From Halobacillus_A sp043497005 (GTDB lineage: Bacteria; Bacillota; Bacilli; Bacillales; Halobacillaceae), in the NCBI RefSeq assembly GCF_043497005.1, contig NZ_JBIEKE010000001.1:1458756-1522755 (forward strand): a stretch of DNA of 64,000 nt, written 5' to 3'. Below are positions 15,478-23,996 of the stretch, in pieces. The notes under the pieces are model-generated. The model ran no database searches. It worked only from the letters and a program-made list of their open reading frames with translations, and was not told where the DNA came from. Numbering within the stretch: position 1 is the stretch's first letter; every line of letters starts with the position of its first letter. The position numbers and the translations under genes are program-made.

Positions 15478-17037
15478 TCATAGTAAATAGGGACCAAAAA
15501 ATATAGTAATAAACAATAAATGAATACAAATGAAATATGTAAGCTTAACAGATACGGACCAGTCAATACTTTTCTTATTTGCGGCTAAAATAATGTAAGC
15601 TAGTAAGGCAAACAGTAAGATGTAAACAAACGGACTTGCTAAGAAACTCAAGTATTCCGGCGCACGTGCCATTAAGCCAGGTGTGAACACTTTTCCTTTA
15701 AAGAAGAAAGCGGCAAGTAAATAAATACTTGCTCCGGAAAAAAATACCCAGCTACGGTCATGATCAAGAGCTGAGGAACGTCCGAACATTATGAACAACA
15801 TAAAAACCATTGGCCAAATGAACCAGATAAGAGCAACAATTAGAGTTAAAAAGCTAAAGGAGAGCATGCCTAACGTTTTGCCCAGCGCATTCATGAAGTA
15901 GTGACCCGATACTTTGATTGATTTGTTAATAATGGTTTCCTCAGTAGAAGCAAGAAGAAGTTGGTTCTCATCGCCCTTCATATCCAGCCAGGCAATCGTA
16001 TTGTCGTTCACCCACTGAGGAGAAGCAGAAGACTTTGGAGTATTACTTAATCTTGTAACATTAACAGGTGACGATTCCTTTAACTCGGCTTCATAAATGT
16101 TGAATTGACGACCGGACTTATACAGGGTTTCAGTCTGCCCATAACCTTTGAATAGCATTTTCAACGTATTATTTGAAAAATCTAAGGTAATATCTGATAT
16201 TTCTGATAAATTCTCATGGCCATATGGATCTTTAAAATGCAGCTCGTTAAATTCTGGATCTTCATTTAGAGGCTGTTTCGCATAATAATAATAATTTGTT
16301 GGTGAGCCAGACATGTTTCGCTTTTCATATGTAGTAAGAAGTAGCGCATATCTGCCATCTTGAATAGTAAACTGAAGATCGTTTATATCCTCAGAATTTT
16401 TTGTGGTAAATTTACTAGAGCCTATTTTATTAATTTCATCTGAGTGAATATTGTAAAAGTTAAGTGCAGTATTGCCATTTCCATTATATTCTGTAAGGAG
16501 ATAAGTATTTTCTTTAGTTTCAAATGTGTGAATTTTCATTTTTTCGTTTTCTAGGGTGAGGAGATGTACTGACTCTGAAGAGGCGGGATTGTATATGTTA
16601 ACATCTAAGTTTTCTTGAAAAATGATAGAATCTTCTAAAGGAATAAATTGATTGATGTCTGCTATCTTATCATTCGTCTTCCCGTTATACATTGTATAAT
16701 AGTCAGAATATATAAGATGGTCCTCACTAAGATAAAACTTTGTCCATTTATTATAAGGAATAGAAAAAGATGATTCATTTTCCTTTGATATATTTTCGTC
16801 ATACGATATTTTATGTACCCCATGGTTAGTCAGGTAAGCAGCGTTTATGCCACTTTCTGTTTCTTTAACTACAGGAGCATTGGTAAAAGGAGTTAATCCC
16901 AGTTCCAACTCTCTGCTCCATTCTTCACTGGGAGGTTCAGTTACCTTTTGATAATTTTCATAATATAGAAGAGCGATTCCTAAGAAAATGATTAATGAAG
17001 GCCAAATCCAGACATATTTTCTTTTCAGTGATTTCAT
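15478..17037 (-). CDS. Orphan multi-domain membrane protein
   Basis: I do not recognise this 519-residue protein. It has an N-terminal membrane helix (about 8-25), then some 350 residues of extracytoplasmic, beta-rich sequence with repeated short motifs such as TAYLTNHGVHKISY-like and NTIAWLDMKGDENQLLLAS, suggestive of a propeller-like fold. The last 130 residues hold about four membrane helices, including LTLIVALIWFIWPMVFML. AGGAAG precedes ATG 17037. It stands alone between yutF and yutG, where B. subtilis has no equivalent I recall. It could be a sensor or envelope stress protein, but nothing here proves that. Confidence 0.75.
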   Translation of the reverse strand: MKSLKRKYVWIWPSLIIFLGIALLYYENYQKVTEPPSEEWSRELELGLTPFTNAPVVKETESGINAAYLTNHGVHKISYDENISKENESSFSIPYNKWTKFYLSEDHLIYSDYYTMYNGKTNDKIADINQFIPLEDSIIFQENLDVNIYNPASSESVHLLTLENEKMKIHTFETKENTYLLTEYNGNGNTALNFYNIHSDEINKIGSSKFTTKNSEDINDLQFTIQDGRYALLLTTYEKRNMSGSPTNYYYYAKQPLNEDPEFNELHFKDPYGHENLSEISDITLDFSNNTLKMLFKGYGQTETLYKSGRQFNIYEAELKESSPVNVTRLSNTPKSSASPQWVNDNTIAWLDMKGDENQLLLASTEETIINKSIKVSGHYFMNALGKTLGMLSFSFLTLIVALIWFIWPMVFMLFIMFGRSSALDHDRSWVFFSGASIYLLAAFFFKGKVFTPGLMARAPEYLSFLASPFVYILLFALLAYIILAANKKSIDWSVSVKLTYFICIHLLFITIFFGPYLL

Positions 17038-17110
17038 TATCTTCCTATCCTTTCCACATATGTGATTTATTTACCATTATATACGATGGAAGAAGAAAGT
17101 AGTTTCATAA

Positions 17111-17138
17111 TAATAAAAAACCACGCAAAGTTGCGTGG
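17111..17138 (-). terminator. Terminator after yutG (minus strand)
   Basis: CCACGC / GCGTGG arms with a run of A on the plus strand at 17115-17120, which reads as U on the minus transcript. Confidence 0.85.
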
Positions 17139-17142
17139 CTGA

Positions 17143-17649
17143 TCAGTACTCTTCTCCAACTGCACTATGAGCTAGCCTGCTAGAGGCAGCGGCGGCAATA
17201 GCGCCTACAATATCATCTAAAAAAGTATGACATTCTCCGGAGGATTTATCATTTAGCTTTTTAAGAATTCCTGGTTTTTGTTTATCTATATATCCATAAT
17301 TCGTAAAACCGATGGATCCATAAACATTTACGATAGAGAAAGCGATGATTTCATCCACGCCGTATAGTCCTTCATCCGCTTCAATGGTTGATTGAAGTGG
17401 TTCTTCAAGGCTGTTTTTCTCAGCCAATATATCCAATTGAATACCTGTAATTACTGCATTTTGAACTTCTCTCTTTTTAAGAACTTGATGAACATTAAAA
17501 CGGCAGTCCTCCATTGTTAAGTTAGGGTGATACTTAGACTGCAAGAAATGAACAAGCTCTGCCATATCATCAATTGTTACTCCTCTTTCGATAAGCCAAT
17601 CTCTGGCTTTTTTTTCAAGTGTGCTGACTTTTCGATTTTCGTCTGTCAC
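17143..17649 (-). CDS. yutG: Phosphatidylglycerophosphatase A-like protein YutG
   Basis: PgpA-family enzymes dephosphorylate phosphatidylglycerophosphate to phosphatidylglycerol. The product is 168 residues. The C-terminal family signature is seen in DEIIAFSIVNVYGSIGFTN and FLDDIVGAIAAAASS. I chose the GTG at 17649, eight bases after GGGAGG; an upstream ATG at 17670 would precede the ribosome site. Unlike E. coli PgpA, this bacillar form has few hydrophobic helices, so catalytic function is assigned by family only. Confidence 0.85.
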   Translation of the reverse strand: MTDENRKVSTLEKKARDWLIERGVTIDDMAELVHFLQSKYHPNLTMEDCRFNVHQVLKKREVQNAVITGIQLDILAEKNSLEEPLQSTIEADEGLYGVDEIIAFSIVNVYGSIGFTNYGYIDKQKPGILKKLNDKSSGECHTFLDDIVGAIAAAASSRLAHSAVGEEY

Positions 17650-17791
17650 TCTGATGACCTCCCTGTACATTAGTTCTCTCTTATTAAAAAATAAAAACGA
17701 TACCTGTATTATACCAGAATTGGTTCATAGTTATCTAAAATTGTGTCATACGCTTTCATTTCCTTTATAATGAAAGGAAGAGGTGATAGCA

Positions 17792-18760
17792 ATGACGAAA
17801 CCGTATATCTTTATTACAAGAAAAATCAGCGAAGAATTGATTAGCCCCCTTAAAGAACATTTTGAAGTTCAGATGTGGGGAAGTGAAACTACACCTGTGA
17901 GTAAAAAAGTGCTTGAAGAAGAAGCTTTAAGGGCTGATGGACTATTAACTATGTTAACGGACCAGGTAGATGAAGATCTGCTTCAACGTGCTTCTCAACT
18001 TAAAATTGTCGCTAACATGGCAGTGGGGTATGACAACATTGATGTGAAGGCTGCAAACAAACAGAACATTATCGTTACAAATACGCCGGACGTATTAACA
18101 GATACAACGGCTGACCTGGCTTTTAGTTTATTGCTTACGACTGCACGCCGAATGATAGAAGCCGCTGAATATGTGAAAAAAGGAGAATGGGAGAACTGGT
18201 CACCTTTTCTTTTAGCCGGATCAGATGTTCATCATAAAAAACTGGGCATTGTAGGGATGGGCAGAATTGGTGAGACGGTAGCAAAGCGTGCCAAAGGATT
18301 TGATATGGAGGTTGTTTATTACAATCGATCAAGAAAAAAAGATATAGAGAAAAAACTCAATGTTCGTTATGAAGAGTGGGAAGAATTAATTGAAACCTCC
18401 GACTACGTAATGTGTCTAGTCCCTTTAACAAGTGAGACCAAGCATTTATTTAATATACAGGTGTTTCAACAGATGAAAAATAGTGCAATTTTCATAAATG
18501 CTTCCCGAGGAGCGACGATGAACGAAGAGCATTTGTATCAGGCGTTAACAGCTGGAGAAATTAAAGGAGCAGGGTTAGATGTATTTGAACAAGAACCTAT
18601 TTCCTCATCCCATCCCCTCCTTTCTTTACGTCAGGTTGTATGTTTACCGCACATTGGTTCGGCAAGCGTGGAAACGAGGGAAGCTATGCTCCAACTGAGC
18701 TTGAGTAACTTGAAAAATGTGCTTCTGGGGGAAAAACCTATAACTTCTGTTTCATCATAA
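17792..18760 (+). CDS. D-2-hydroxyacid dehydrogenase (glyoxylate/hydroxypyruvate reductase type)
   Basis: A 322-residue NAD(P)-dependent enzyme of the D-isomer-specific hydroxyacid dehydrogenase family. The Rossmann motif GIVGMGRIGETVAKRAKGF lies near residue 150. Catalytic Arg is in INASRGATMNE, Glu in LDVFEQEP and His in LPHIGSAS. ATG 17792 is eight bases after AGGAAGAGG. The sequence looks closest to glycerate dehydrogenase/glyoxylate reductase enzymes, but the substrate cannot be fixed. It is monocistronic, with a terminator directly after the stop. Confidence 0.88.
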   Translation: MTKPYIFITRKISEELISPLKEHFEVQMWGSETTPVSKKVLEEEALRADGLLTMLTDQVDEDLLQRASQLKIVANMAVGYDNIDVKAANKQNIIVTNTPDVLTDTTADLAFSLLLTTARRMIEAAEYVKKGEWENWSPFLLAGSDVHHKKLGIVGMGRIGETVAKRAKGFDMEVVYYNRSRKKDIEKKLNVRYEEWEELIETSDYVMCLVPLTSETKHLFNIQVFQQMKNSAIFINASRGATMNEEHLYQALTAGEIKGAGLDVFEQEPISSSHPLLSLRQVVCLPHIGSASVETREAMLQLSLSNLKNVLLGEKPITSVSS

Positions 18761-18790
18761 AAACCGTACACATTACATGTGTACGGTTTT
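18759..18790. terminator. Bidirectional terminator
   Basis: Arms AAAACCGTACACAT and complement flank a 3-base loop, between the dehydrogenase and the convergent NifU-like gene. Confidence 0.88.
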
Positions 18791-18804
18791 GAAGTTGTCT
18801 TTAT

Positions 18805-19026
18805 TTAGAAAACTTGCTCTACTTCGTAAACTCCAGGAACTTCTTGTGCAAGGGCACGTTCGATACCTGCTTTAAGTGTAATCGTAGAACTAGGGCAGTT
18901 ACCACATGCTCCCATCAGGCGCAGGCGTACAATACCGTCTTCTACATCTACAAGCTCCACGTCCCCGCCGTCACGAAGTAAAAATGGGCGAAGTTTATTA
19001 AGTACTTCTTGAACTTGAGCTTCCAT
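18805..19026 (-). CDS. yutI: NifU C-terminal domain Fe-S carrier (YutI/Nfu-like)
   Basis: A 73-residue protein consisting only of the NifU C-terminal domain, which carries Fe-S clusters on a CxxC pair, here ACGNCPSS. The start LNKLRPFLLRDGGDVELVDV is typical. ATG 19026 follows AAGGGG; in-frame residues further upstream are not conserved. It joins yuzB and yutM in a stretch of Fe-S and redox genes. The length is close to the minimal Nfu domain. Confidence 0.9.
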   Translation of the reverse strand: MEAQVQEVLNKLRPFLLRDGGDVELVDVEDGIVRLRLMGACGNCPSSTITLKAGIERALAQEVPGVYEVEQVF

Positions 19027-19190
19027 GTTCAATCTTCCCCTTTCGTTAATTCTATTATAGAACGAATTCACTAAAAAATCTATTCATGTCTCATTAGAAA
19101 AATAAATTGAGAACCATTTTCATTTTATCTTTTTTATGAAGTTTTGTAAAATTGAAGTACAAATCCATCGGTTGACAGGAGGGAACAGCA

Positions 19191-19517
19191 ATGAGTGGTG
19201 ATGTTCGGGTTATTGTATACGGGGCAAAAGAACGTTGTGCAAGCTGTGTTAACGCTCCAGGCTCTAAAGAAACTTATGAATGGCTGCAAGCAGCTATTAA
19301 AAGAAAATATCGTACAGATCATCTTTTCTATCGTTATGTCGATCTATTTGAAGACCAACATAAATCTGAAGATCAAGCATATATCGAAAAAATTAAAGAT
19401 GATGAATTATTTTATCCTTTAGTTGTGATTAATGATGAGATAGCCGGGGAAGGAAATCCAAAATTGAAGGAAGTTTATGCTGTATTGGAAAAAAACGGTG
19501 TAAAACCTTTGGGATAA
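19191..19517 (+). CDS. yuzD: YuzD family protein (DUF1462)
   Basis: A 108-residue protein with a thioredoxin-like outline: VRVIVYGAKERCASCVNAPG carries a CxxC pair near the N-terminus, and YPLVVINDEIAGEG resembles the cis-proline region. The family is limited to bacilli; a role in thiol or Fe-S chemistry is plausible from the CxxC and neighbours but unproven. AGGAGGG precedes ATG 19191. It is divergent from the NifU-like gene. Confidence 0.85.
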   Translation: MSGDVRVIVYGAKERCASCVNAPGSKETYEWLQAAIKRKYRTDHLFYRYVDLFEDQHKSEDQAYIEKIKDDELFYPLVVINDEIAGEGNPKLKEVYAVLEKNGVKPLG

Positions 19518-19602
19518 TAGTCTAAGCATATACTCAATGACATAAAGTTGTGATATTATGGGTATGGACTGGGGGTTCATCCAGGTAAAAGAGGTGATAC
19601 GG

Positions 19603-19839
19603 ATGAATCCAATTATTGAGTTTTGTGTTAACAATTTAGTTAGTGGGTCTGATGAAGCTATGGAAGTGTTGGAGAAGGATCCTGACTTAGATGTTGTAGA
19701 ATACGGTTGTCTTAGCCATTGTGGCATATGTTCACAAGGTTTATTTGCTTTAGTAAATGGAGAACGAGTGATGGCTGACACTGCTGAAGAGCTTGTCTCA
19801 AATATATATAAGCACCTGGAAGAAAACCCCCTGTTTTAA
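19603..19839 (+). CDS. yuzB: YuzB family protein (DUF1450)
   Basis: A 78-residue protein with four cysteines: IEFCVNN near the N-terminus and EYGCLSHCGICSQGLFALV in the middle, the layout of DUF1450, which resembles a small thioredoxin-like [2Fe-2S] ferredoxin fold. ATG 19603 is eight bases after AGAGGTGAT and gives the family's exact N-terminus MNPIIEFC. The function is unknown; electron transfer is an inference from the cysteine pattern. Confidence 0.87.
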   Translation: MNPIIEFCVNNLVSGSDEAMEVLEKDPDLDVVEYGCLSHCGICSQGLFALVNGERVMADTAEELVSNIYKHLEENPLF

Positions 19840-19906
19840 AAGCAGTCAGCTAAGGTTTTGCAGTGCTCACAGTAAAACCTATTATTATTAAATTAATTCC
19901 ATTTAT

Positions 19907-19935
19907 TTGATTAAAATTTTGACAGTTAGTATACT
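19907..19935 (+). promoter_or_regulatory. Putative SigA promoter of yutM
   Basis: TTGATT (19907-19912), 17-base spacer and TATACT (19930-19935), about 30 bases before the gene. An overlapping TTGACA at 19919 has no good -10 at standard spacing. Confidence 0.5.
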
Positions 19936-19965
19936 GACTGTAACGAATGGAAAGGAGAGTCTTAG

Positions 19966-20328
19966 ATGATTCTTAATATTACTGATGCGGCAAATCATCA
20001 GATTCAGCAAATGTTGAAAGAAGAAGAGTCGACTGAGGTCAGCCTTCGATTTGGCGTAAAAGGCGGCGGATGCAGTGGATTGTCTTATGCCATGGGTTTT
20101 GAAGATGATATTAATGAAGAATTAGATACGATTGAAGAGCACAATGGAATACCGGTGGTTATTCGAACACAGGATATTCCAATAATTGAAGGCACAAAAA
20201 TTGATTTCAAACAAAATATGATGGGCGGCGGGTTTACGATCGATAATCCGAATGCCATTGTATCTTGTGGATGTGGTTCTTCATTTAAAACAGCTACAAA
20301 TGAAGGAACGCCGGATCCAAACTGCTAA
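19966..20328 (+). CDS. yutM: A-type Fe-S cluster carrier YutM (HesB/IscA family)
   Basis: A 120-residue A-type carrier that receives clusters from the SUF scaffold and passes them to apoproteins. The three conserved cysteines are visible: GGGCSGLSY and the C-terminal SCGCGSSF. AAAGGAGAG lies before ATG 19966. It is monocistronic between a putative promoter and a strong terminator. It corresponds in position to yutM of B. subtilis. Confidence 0.93.
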   Translation: MILNITDAANHQIQQMLKEEESTEVSLRFGVKGGGCSGLSYAMGFEDDINEELDTIEEHNGIPVVIRTQDIPIIEGTKIDFKQNMMGGGFTIDNPNAIVSCGCGSSFKTATNEGTPDPNC

Positions 20329-20334
20329 AACTAC

Positions 20335-20372
20335 AAAAAAGCATCTTTCCTACTAGGAAAGATGCTTTTTTT
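20335..20372. terminator. Bidirectional terminator between yutM and yumC
   Basis: Sixteen-bp arms (AAAAAAGCATCTTTCC and complement) with a TACTA loop. T-runs lie on both strands, between convergent genes. Confidence 0.95.
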
Positions 20373-21357
20373 AGGAGAACATGCTTGTAGAATGCTTAGG
20401 TTGCACCCTTGCGTCTGGGTCCATATATGCTTTTGCATTATTTACAGCTGTTGGTCCCTCTCCGAATCCGGAAGCAATTAGTTTTACTTTTCCTGGATAC
20501 GTGCAAATATCACCGGCAGCATAAATTCCTTTTATGTTGGTCTCCATTTTTGAGTTTACGACAATACTGTTTTTCTCAATTTCTAATTCCCACTCTTTTA
20601 TAGGACCTAAGGAAGATATGAATCCATAATTGACAATAACTTCATCAACGTCCACCGTTTTCACGTTATCTCCTTTTACCTCATGAAGTTCTACTTGTTT
20701 AATGCGATGATCACCAATCATTTTCTCAGGAGTATAAGGAGTCAGGGTGTTAACTTTAGAGTTATTTAATTGTTCTACACTGTGTTCATGCGCTCTAAAC
20801 TTATCTCGACGGTGAACAAGGTGAACTTGTTTTGCAATCGGCTCAAGCATAAGTGCCCAATCAACTGCTGAATCCCCGCCTCCGCAAATTACTACATTTT
20901 TGCCGGCAAATTTGTTCATATCGTCAACATAATAATGAAGGTTTGTATCTTCAAATTTTTCAGTATCTTCAATTTTTAGACGTCTCGGTTGAAAGGCTCC
21001 GTTCCCAGCCGTAACAATAATTGTCTTGGTATAATGGACTTCTTTATTTGTTGTTAGTTTAAATGAATTGTCTTCAAGCCGTTCAATTGTCTGAACTTCC
21101 TGTTCTAAAGAAATTGTAGGATCGAATGCTAAAGCTTGCTCTTTTAAATTGTCTACTAATTCTTGCGCACCAACTCTTGGAAACCCAGCTACATCAAAAA
21201 TATATTTTTCAGGGTAGAGAGCAGATAGCTGACCACCCAAGTGAGGTAAGCTTTCAATAATTTTAACGCTTGCTTGGCGCATCCCACCATAGAATGCAGT
21301 GAATAATCCGGTGGGGCCGCCGCCAATAACAGTTATATCATAAACTTTATCGCACAT
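20371..21357 (-). CDS. yumC: Ferredoxin/flavodoxin-NADP+ reductase (YumC type)
   Basis: A 328-residue thioredoxin-reductase-like FNR that moves electrons between NADPH and ferredoxin or flavodoxin. The FAD motif is VIGGGPTGLFTAFYGGMRQ, the NADPH motif VICGGGDSAVDWAL, and the C-terminal FAD contact GIYAAGDICTYPGKV. The CxxC pair of thioredoxin reductase is absent, as expected. ATG 21357 is nine bases after AGGGGG; ATG 21363 is an alternative. It is divergent from yumB, with cre-like and Rex-like sites in the shared upstream region. Confidence 0.94.
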   Translation of the reverse strand: MCDKVYDITVIGGGPTGLFTAFYGGMRQASVKIIESLPHLGGQLSALYPEKYIFDVAGFPRVGAQELVDNLKEQALAFDPTISLEQEVQTIERLEDNSFKLTTNKEVHYTKTIIVTAGNGAFQPRRLKIEDTEKFEDTNLHYYVDDMNKFAGKNVVICGGGDSAVDWALMLEPIAKQVHLVHRRDKFRAHEHSVEQLNNSKVNTLTPYTPEKMIGDHRIKQVELHEVKGDNVKTVDVDEVIVNYGFISSLGPIKEWELEIEKNSIVVNSKMETNIKGIYAAGDICTYPGKVKLIASGFGEGPTAVNNAKAYMDPDARVQPKHSTSMFS

Positions 21358-21439
21358 AATCATTGTCCCCCTATATAAATTCAAATTACACTTTTTCTAT
21401 TCTATCATAAATCAAGTCGTGTGAGCACAGAAGATGTAA

Positions 21440-21453
21440 GGAAAGCGCTTTCG
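21440..21453. promoter_or_regulatory. Candidate cre (CcpA) site
   Basis: GGAAAGCGCTTTCG has a perfect 12-bp palindromic core GAAAGCGCTTTC and matches the cre consensus at all but the outer two positions. It lies 83 bases before yumC and 199 before yumB, so either could be catabolite controlled. Confidence 0.5.
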
Positions 21454-21599
21454 AATTGTTTAAATATTTAAACTTTTCGGATAAAACTGCAAAGGGTTGA
21501 AAATGTAAAGAAAAACGTCTAATATTGACACTAGAAAACATTTAACGATTTTGTGACAGAAATATATACGAAACGACAGGCTTTTTTTTATGCAGCATT

Positions 21600-21617
21600 G
21601 TGTGAAACGAGTCACAA
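21600..21617. promoter_or_regulatory. Candidate Rex operator upstream of yumB
   Basis: GTGTGAAACGAGTCACAA matches TTGTGAAnnnnTTCACAA at 12 of 14 fixed positions, with the exact TGTGA-N6-TCACA spacing. Rex is the NADH-sensing repressor that controls respiratory genes in Firmicutes. The site ends 34 bases before the yumB start. A half-site TTTTGTGACA lies about 45 bases upstream. Confidence 0.6.
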
Positions 21618-21651
21618 GTAAACAAAACATTATGAGATGGAAGTGATAAGG

Positions 21652-22872
21652 ATGAATAACCCTAATATCGTCATTCTCGGTGCCGGTTACGGTGGGATTA
21701 TGACAGCAGTTAAATTGCAAAAGAGCCTCGGACCTAACGATGCAAATATCACGTTAGTAAATAAACACAGCTATCACTATCAAACAACATGGCTTCACGA
21801 AAATGCAGCTGGTACTCTTCACCATGATCGCACTCGTATTAATATTAAAGACGTTGTTAACACAAGCCAGGTGAATTTTGTTCAAGATACAGTAACAAGC
21901 ATTCTTCCAGAAGAGAAAAAAGTTGTTCTTGAGAATGGCGAGCTTTCCTATGATTACTTAGTAATCGGGCTCGGTTTTGAAGCAGCTACATTTGGTATCC
22001 CTGGTCTTAAAGAGAATGCCTTCACTATTAACAGCATTAATAGTGCTCGTTTAATTCGTCAGCACATCGAGTATAACTTTGCTAAATATAATAATGAAGA
22101 AAACCCTAAAGAAGAACGTTTGAACATTGTTGTCGGAGGTGCTGGTTTTACTGGAATTGAGTTCGTAGGAGAGTTAGCTAACCGTATTCCTGAACTTTGC
22201 AAAGAGTACGATATTCCACGGGATAAAGTTCGTATCATTAATGTTGAGGCTGCTCCAACAGCACTGCCTGGTTTTGATCCCGAACTAGTGGAATACGCTA
22301 TGAACTCGCTTGAAGCTAGAGGGGTAGAATTCAAAATAGGTGCAATGATTAAAGAAGTTACTGAAAATAAACTAGTTTTTGAAAAAGATGAACAGCGTGA
22401 AGAAATTGCTACAAACACAGTGGTGTGGGCAGCAGGTGTACGCGGGAATTCTTTAGTAGAAGAATCAGGGTTTGAGGCCAATCGTGGGCGTATGCCTGTA
22501 GAGGCTGACTTAAGAAGTAAACAATATTCAGATGTATTTATCGTAGGAGACTGTGCGCTAATCTTTAACGAAGAAACAGAGCGTCCTTATCCTCCAACTG
22601 CACAGATTGCCATTCAAATGGCAGAAAATACAGCAGCAAACCTTGCAAAACTAGTCAAAGGTGACGATCACATTGAACCCTTTAAGCCAGACCTTAAAGG
22701 AACAGTTGCTTCATTAGGTCATAACGACGCCATTGGTGTTATATTCGACGATAAGAAATTATTTGGCTGGTCTGCTACTGCTATGAAGAAAGTTATCGAT
22801 AATCGATATCTTCTTAAACTAGGTGGTCCAAGCTTACTGTTGAAAAAAGGAAAACTGAATTTCTTTAAATAA
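21652..22872 (+). CDS. yumB: Type II NADH dehydrogenase (YumB-like)
   Basis: A 406-residue single-subunit, non-proton-pumping NADH:menaquinone oxidoreductase at the inner face of the membrane. The FAD motif is VILGAGYGGIMTAVK and the NADH motif VVGGAGFTGIEFVGELA; VFIVGDCALIF is the second FAD contact, followed by PTAQIAIQMAENTA. ATG 21652 yields the family's start, NIVILGAGYGG; the earlier in-frame ATG 21637 adds five non-conserved residues. The length and position between yumC and yuiB identify it as the YumB ortholog rather than YjlD. Confidence 0.92.
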   Translation: MNNPNIVILGAGYGGIMTAVKLQKSLGPNDANITLVNKHSYHYQTTWLHENAAGTLHHDRTRINIKDVVNTSQVNFVQDTVTSILPEEKKVVLENGELSYDYLVIGLGFEAATFGIPGLKENAFTINSINSARLIRQHIEYNFAKYNNEENPKEERLNIVVGGAGFTGIEFVGELANRIPELCKEYDIPRDKVRIINVEAAPTALPGFDPELVEYAMNSLEARGVEFKIGAMIKEVTENKLVFEKDEQREEIATNTVVWAAGVRGNSLVEESGFEANRGRMPVEADLRSKQYSDVFIVGDCALIFNEETERPYPPTAQIAIQMAENTAANLAKLVKGDDHIEPFKPDLKGTVASLGHNDAIGVIFDDKKLFGWSATAMKKVIDNRYLLKLGGPSLLLKKGKLNFFK

Positions 22873-22883
22873 AGGAAGATGAG

Positions 22884-22918
22884 AAAAGCAAAGACAGCGG
22901 TTCTGTCTTTGCTTTTTT
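22884..22918 (+). terminator. Terminator after yumB
   Basis: Fourteen-bp arms (AAAAGCAAAGACAG and complement), 5-base loop and six T. Confidence 0.94.
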
Positions 22919-22938
22919 ACAAGTAGGGGGATCTTCTG

Positions 22939-23256
22939 TTGAATATTGTACAATTTGCAGTATCTTTGCTTTTATTTTTTGTGTTATTTTTTGGTATTGG
23001 TTTCTTGTTAAATATGATTTTGCGATCATCCTGGATTATGGCATTTTTGTATCCCATAATCGTTTTGTTAATTGTGGATAATTTTAAGTTCAATTTATAT
23101 TTTACTAATCCATCGGAAGCCTTTTCTACTGTATTTAGTTTATTAGCGAATTTGAAAGTCGTAGATATTGTTATCTTAGCAAGTGGCTTTTTGGGAACAA
23201 TATTAGCTGGCTTAGTCATTAAATGGCTTAGGAAAAATGGCTATCAAATGTTTTAA
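22939..23256 (+). CDS. yuiB: YuiB family putative membrane protein
   Basis: A 105-residue protein with three hydrophobic segments: VSLLLFFVLFFGIGFLL, IMAFLYPIIVLLIV and a C-terminal IVILASGFLGTILAGLVI. The TTG start at 22939 is eight bases after AGGGGG. The family is confined to bacilli and has no known function. It is followed by yuiC, as in B. subtilis. Confidence 0.8.
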   Translation: MNIVQFAVSLLLFFVLFFGIGFLLNMILRSSWIMAFLYPIIVLLIVDNFKFNLYFTNPSEAFSTVFSLLANLKVVDIVILASGFLGTILAGLVIKWLRKNGYQMF

Positions 23257-23343
23257 TCTTACCGATCTGCCGGTACAAAAGGCTTCACAACTAGAATAAA
23301 AATCAGATTATTGGACATGATGAACACCGAGAGGTGAATCATC

Positions 23344-23961
23344 ATGTCTTTATTGTTAAAACAACTGATATTCTTTCTATTATTTATAGGTGCTGTTTAC
23401 AGTACATGGTCTAATATCTCCAACCTATCAATTAAAGACTTAAATGATTGGTTATCGAGTAAAGAAAAAGATGGAAATGAGCTAGTAACATCCCCTGTCA
23501 GCCAGCAGGCTGCAGCAACATCATCTGACTTAAAAGATTTCTTAGATTTAGCCCAATATCCTTCTCATACAGTGACTGCTACTGGATATACCGCTGGTTA
23601 TGAGTCTACCGGGAAACATGAAGATCATCCTGCCTACGGAGTTACTTATTCAGGCGTTGGGGTGACTAGAGACTTATATTCTACGATCGCAGCTGACCCT
23701 GATATTTTCCCAATTGGCACCGTCTTGTTTATACCAGGATACGGTTATGGAGTAGTGGCAGATACTGGATCGGCTATTAAAGGAGATAAGTTAGACTTAT
23801 ATTACCCTACAGTTGAGGAAGTTTATGAAAATTGGGGAAAACAAGAAGTAGAAGTGTATGTGATTGAAGAGGGAGACGGGAGTTTAAAAGAAGAAGACTT
23901 ACTTCATTACAACAATAATGAAACCATGAAAGTATATAGAGAAGCTATATTAAATGAGTAA
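23344..23961 (+). CDS. yuiC: 3D-domain muralytic protein YuiC (Sps-like)
   Basis: A 205-residue secreted or membrane-tethered protein: an N-terminal hydrophobic segment (about 4-25), a linker, then a 3D domain (about 75-170) related to the resuscitation-promoting lytic transglycosylases. The aspartate signature is visible in VVADTGSAIKGDKLDLYYP, and ATGYTAGYESTGKH starts the domain. It should act on cell-wall glycan. GAGAGG precedes ATG 23344. YuiC-type proteins contribute to stationary-phase survival in bacilli. Confidence 0.9.
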   Translation: MSLLLKQLIFFLLFIGAVYSTWSNISNLSIKDLNDWLSSKEKDGNELVTSPVSQQAAATSSDLKDFLDLAQYPSHTVTATGYTAGYESTGKHEDHPAYGVTYSGVGVTRDLYSTIAADPDIFPIGTVLFIPGYGYGVVADTGSAIKGDKLDLYYPTVEEVYENWGKQEVEVYVIEEGDGSLKEEDLLHYNNNETMKVYREAILNE

Positions 23962-23996
23962 AAAATCCGGTTCGCTTTGAAACGACCCGGATTTTT
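23961..23996. terminator. Bidirectional terminator between yuiC and yuiD
   Basis: AAAAATCCGG with CCGGATTTTT plus an inner TCG/CGA extension, abutting the convergent yuiD stop. Confidence 0.85.

Noticed and set aside
22059..22481. Minus-strand 140-codon frame in yumB
   Set aside because: Composition is that of a reverse-frame shadow of the NDH-2 NADH-binding domain.
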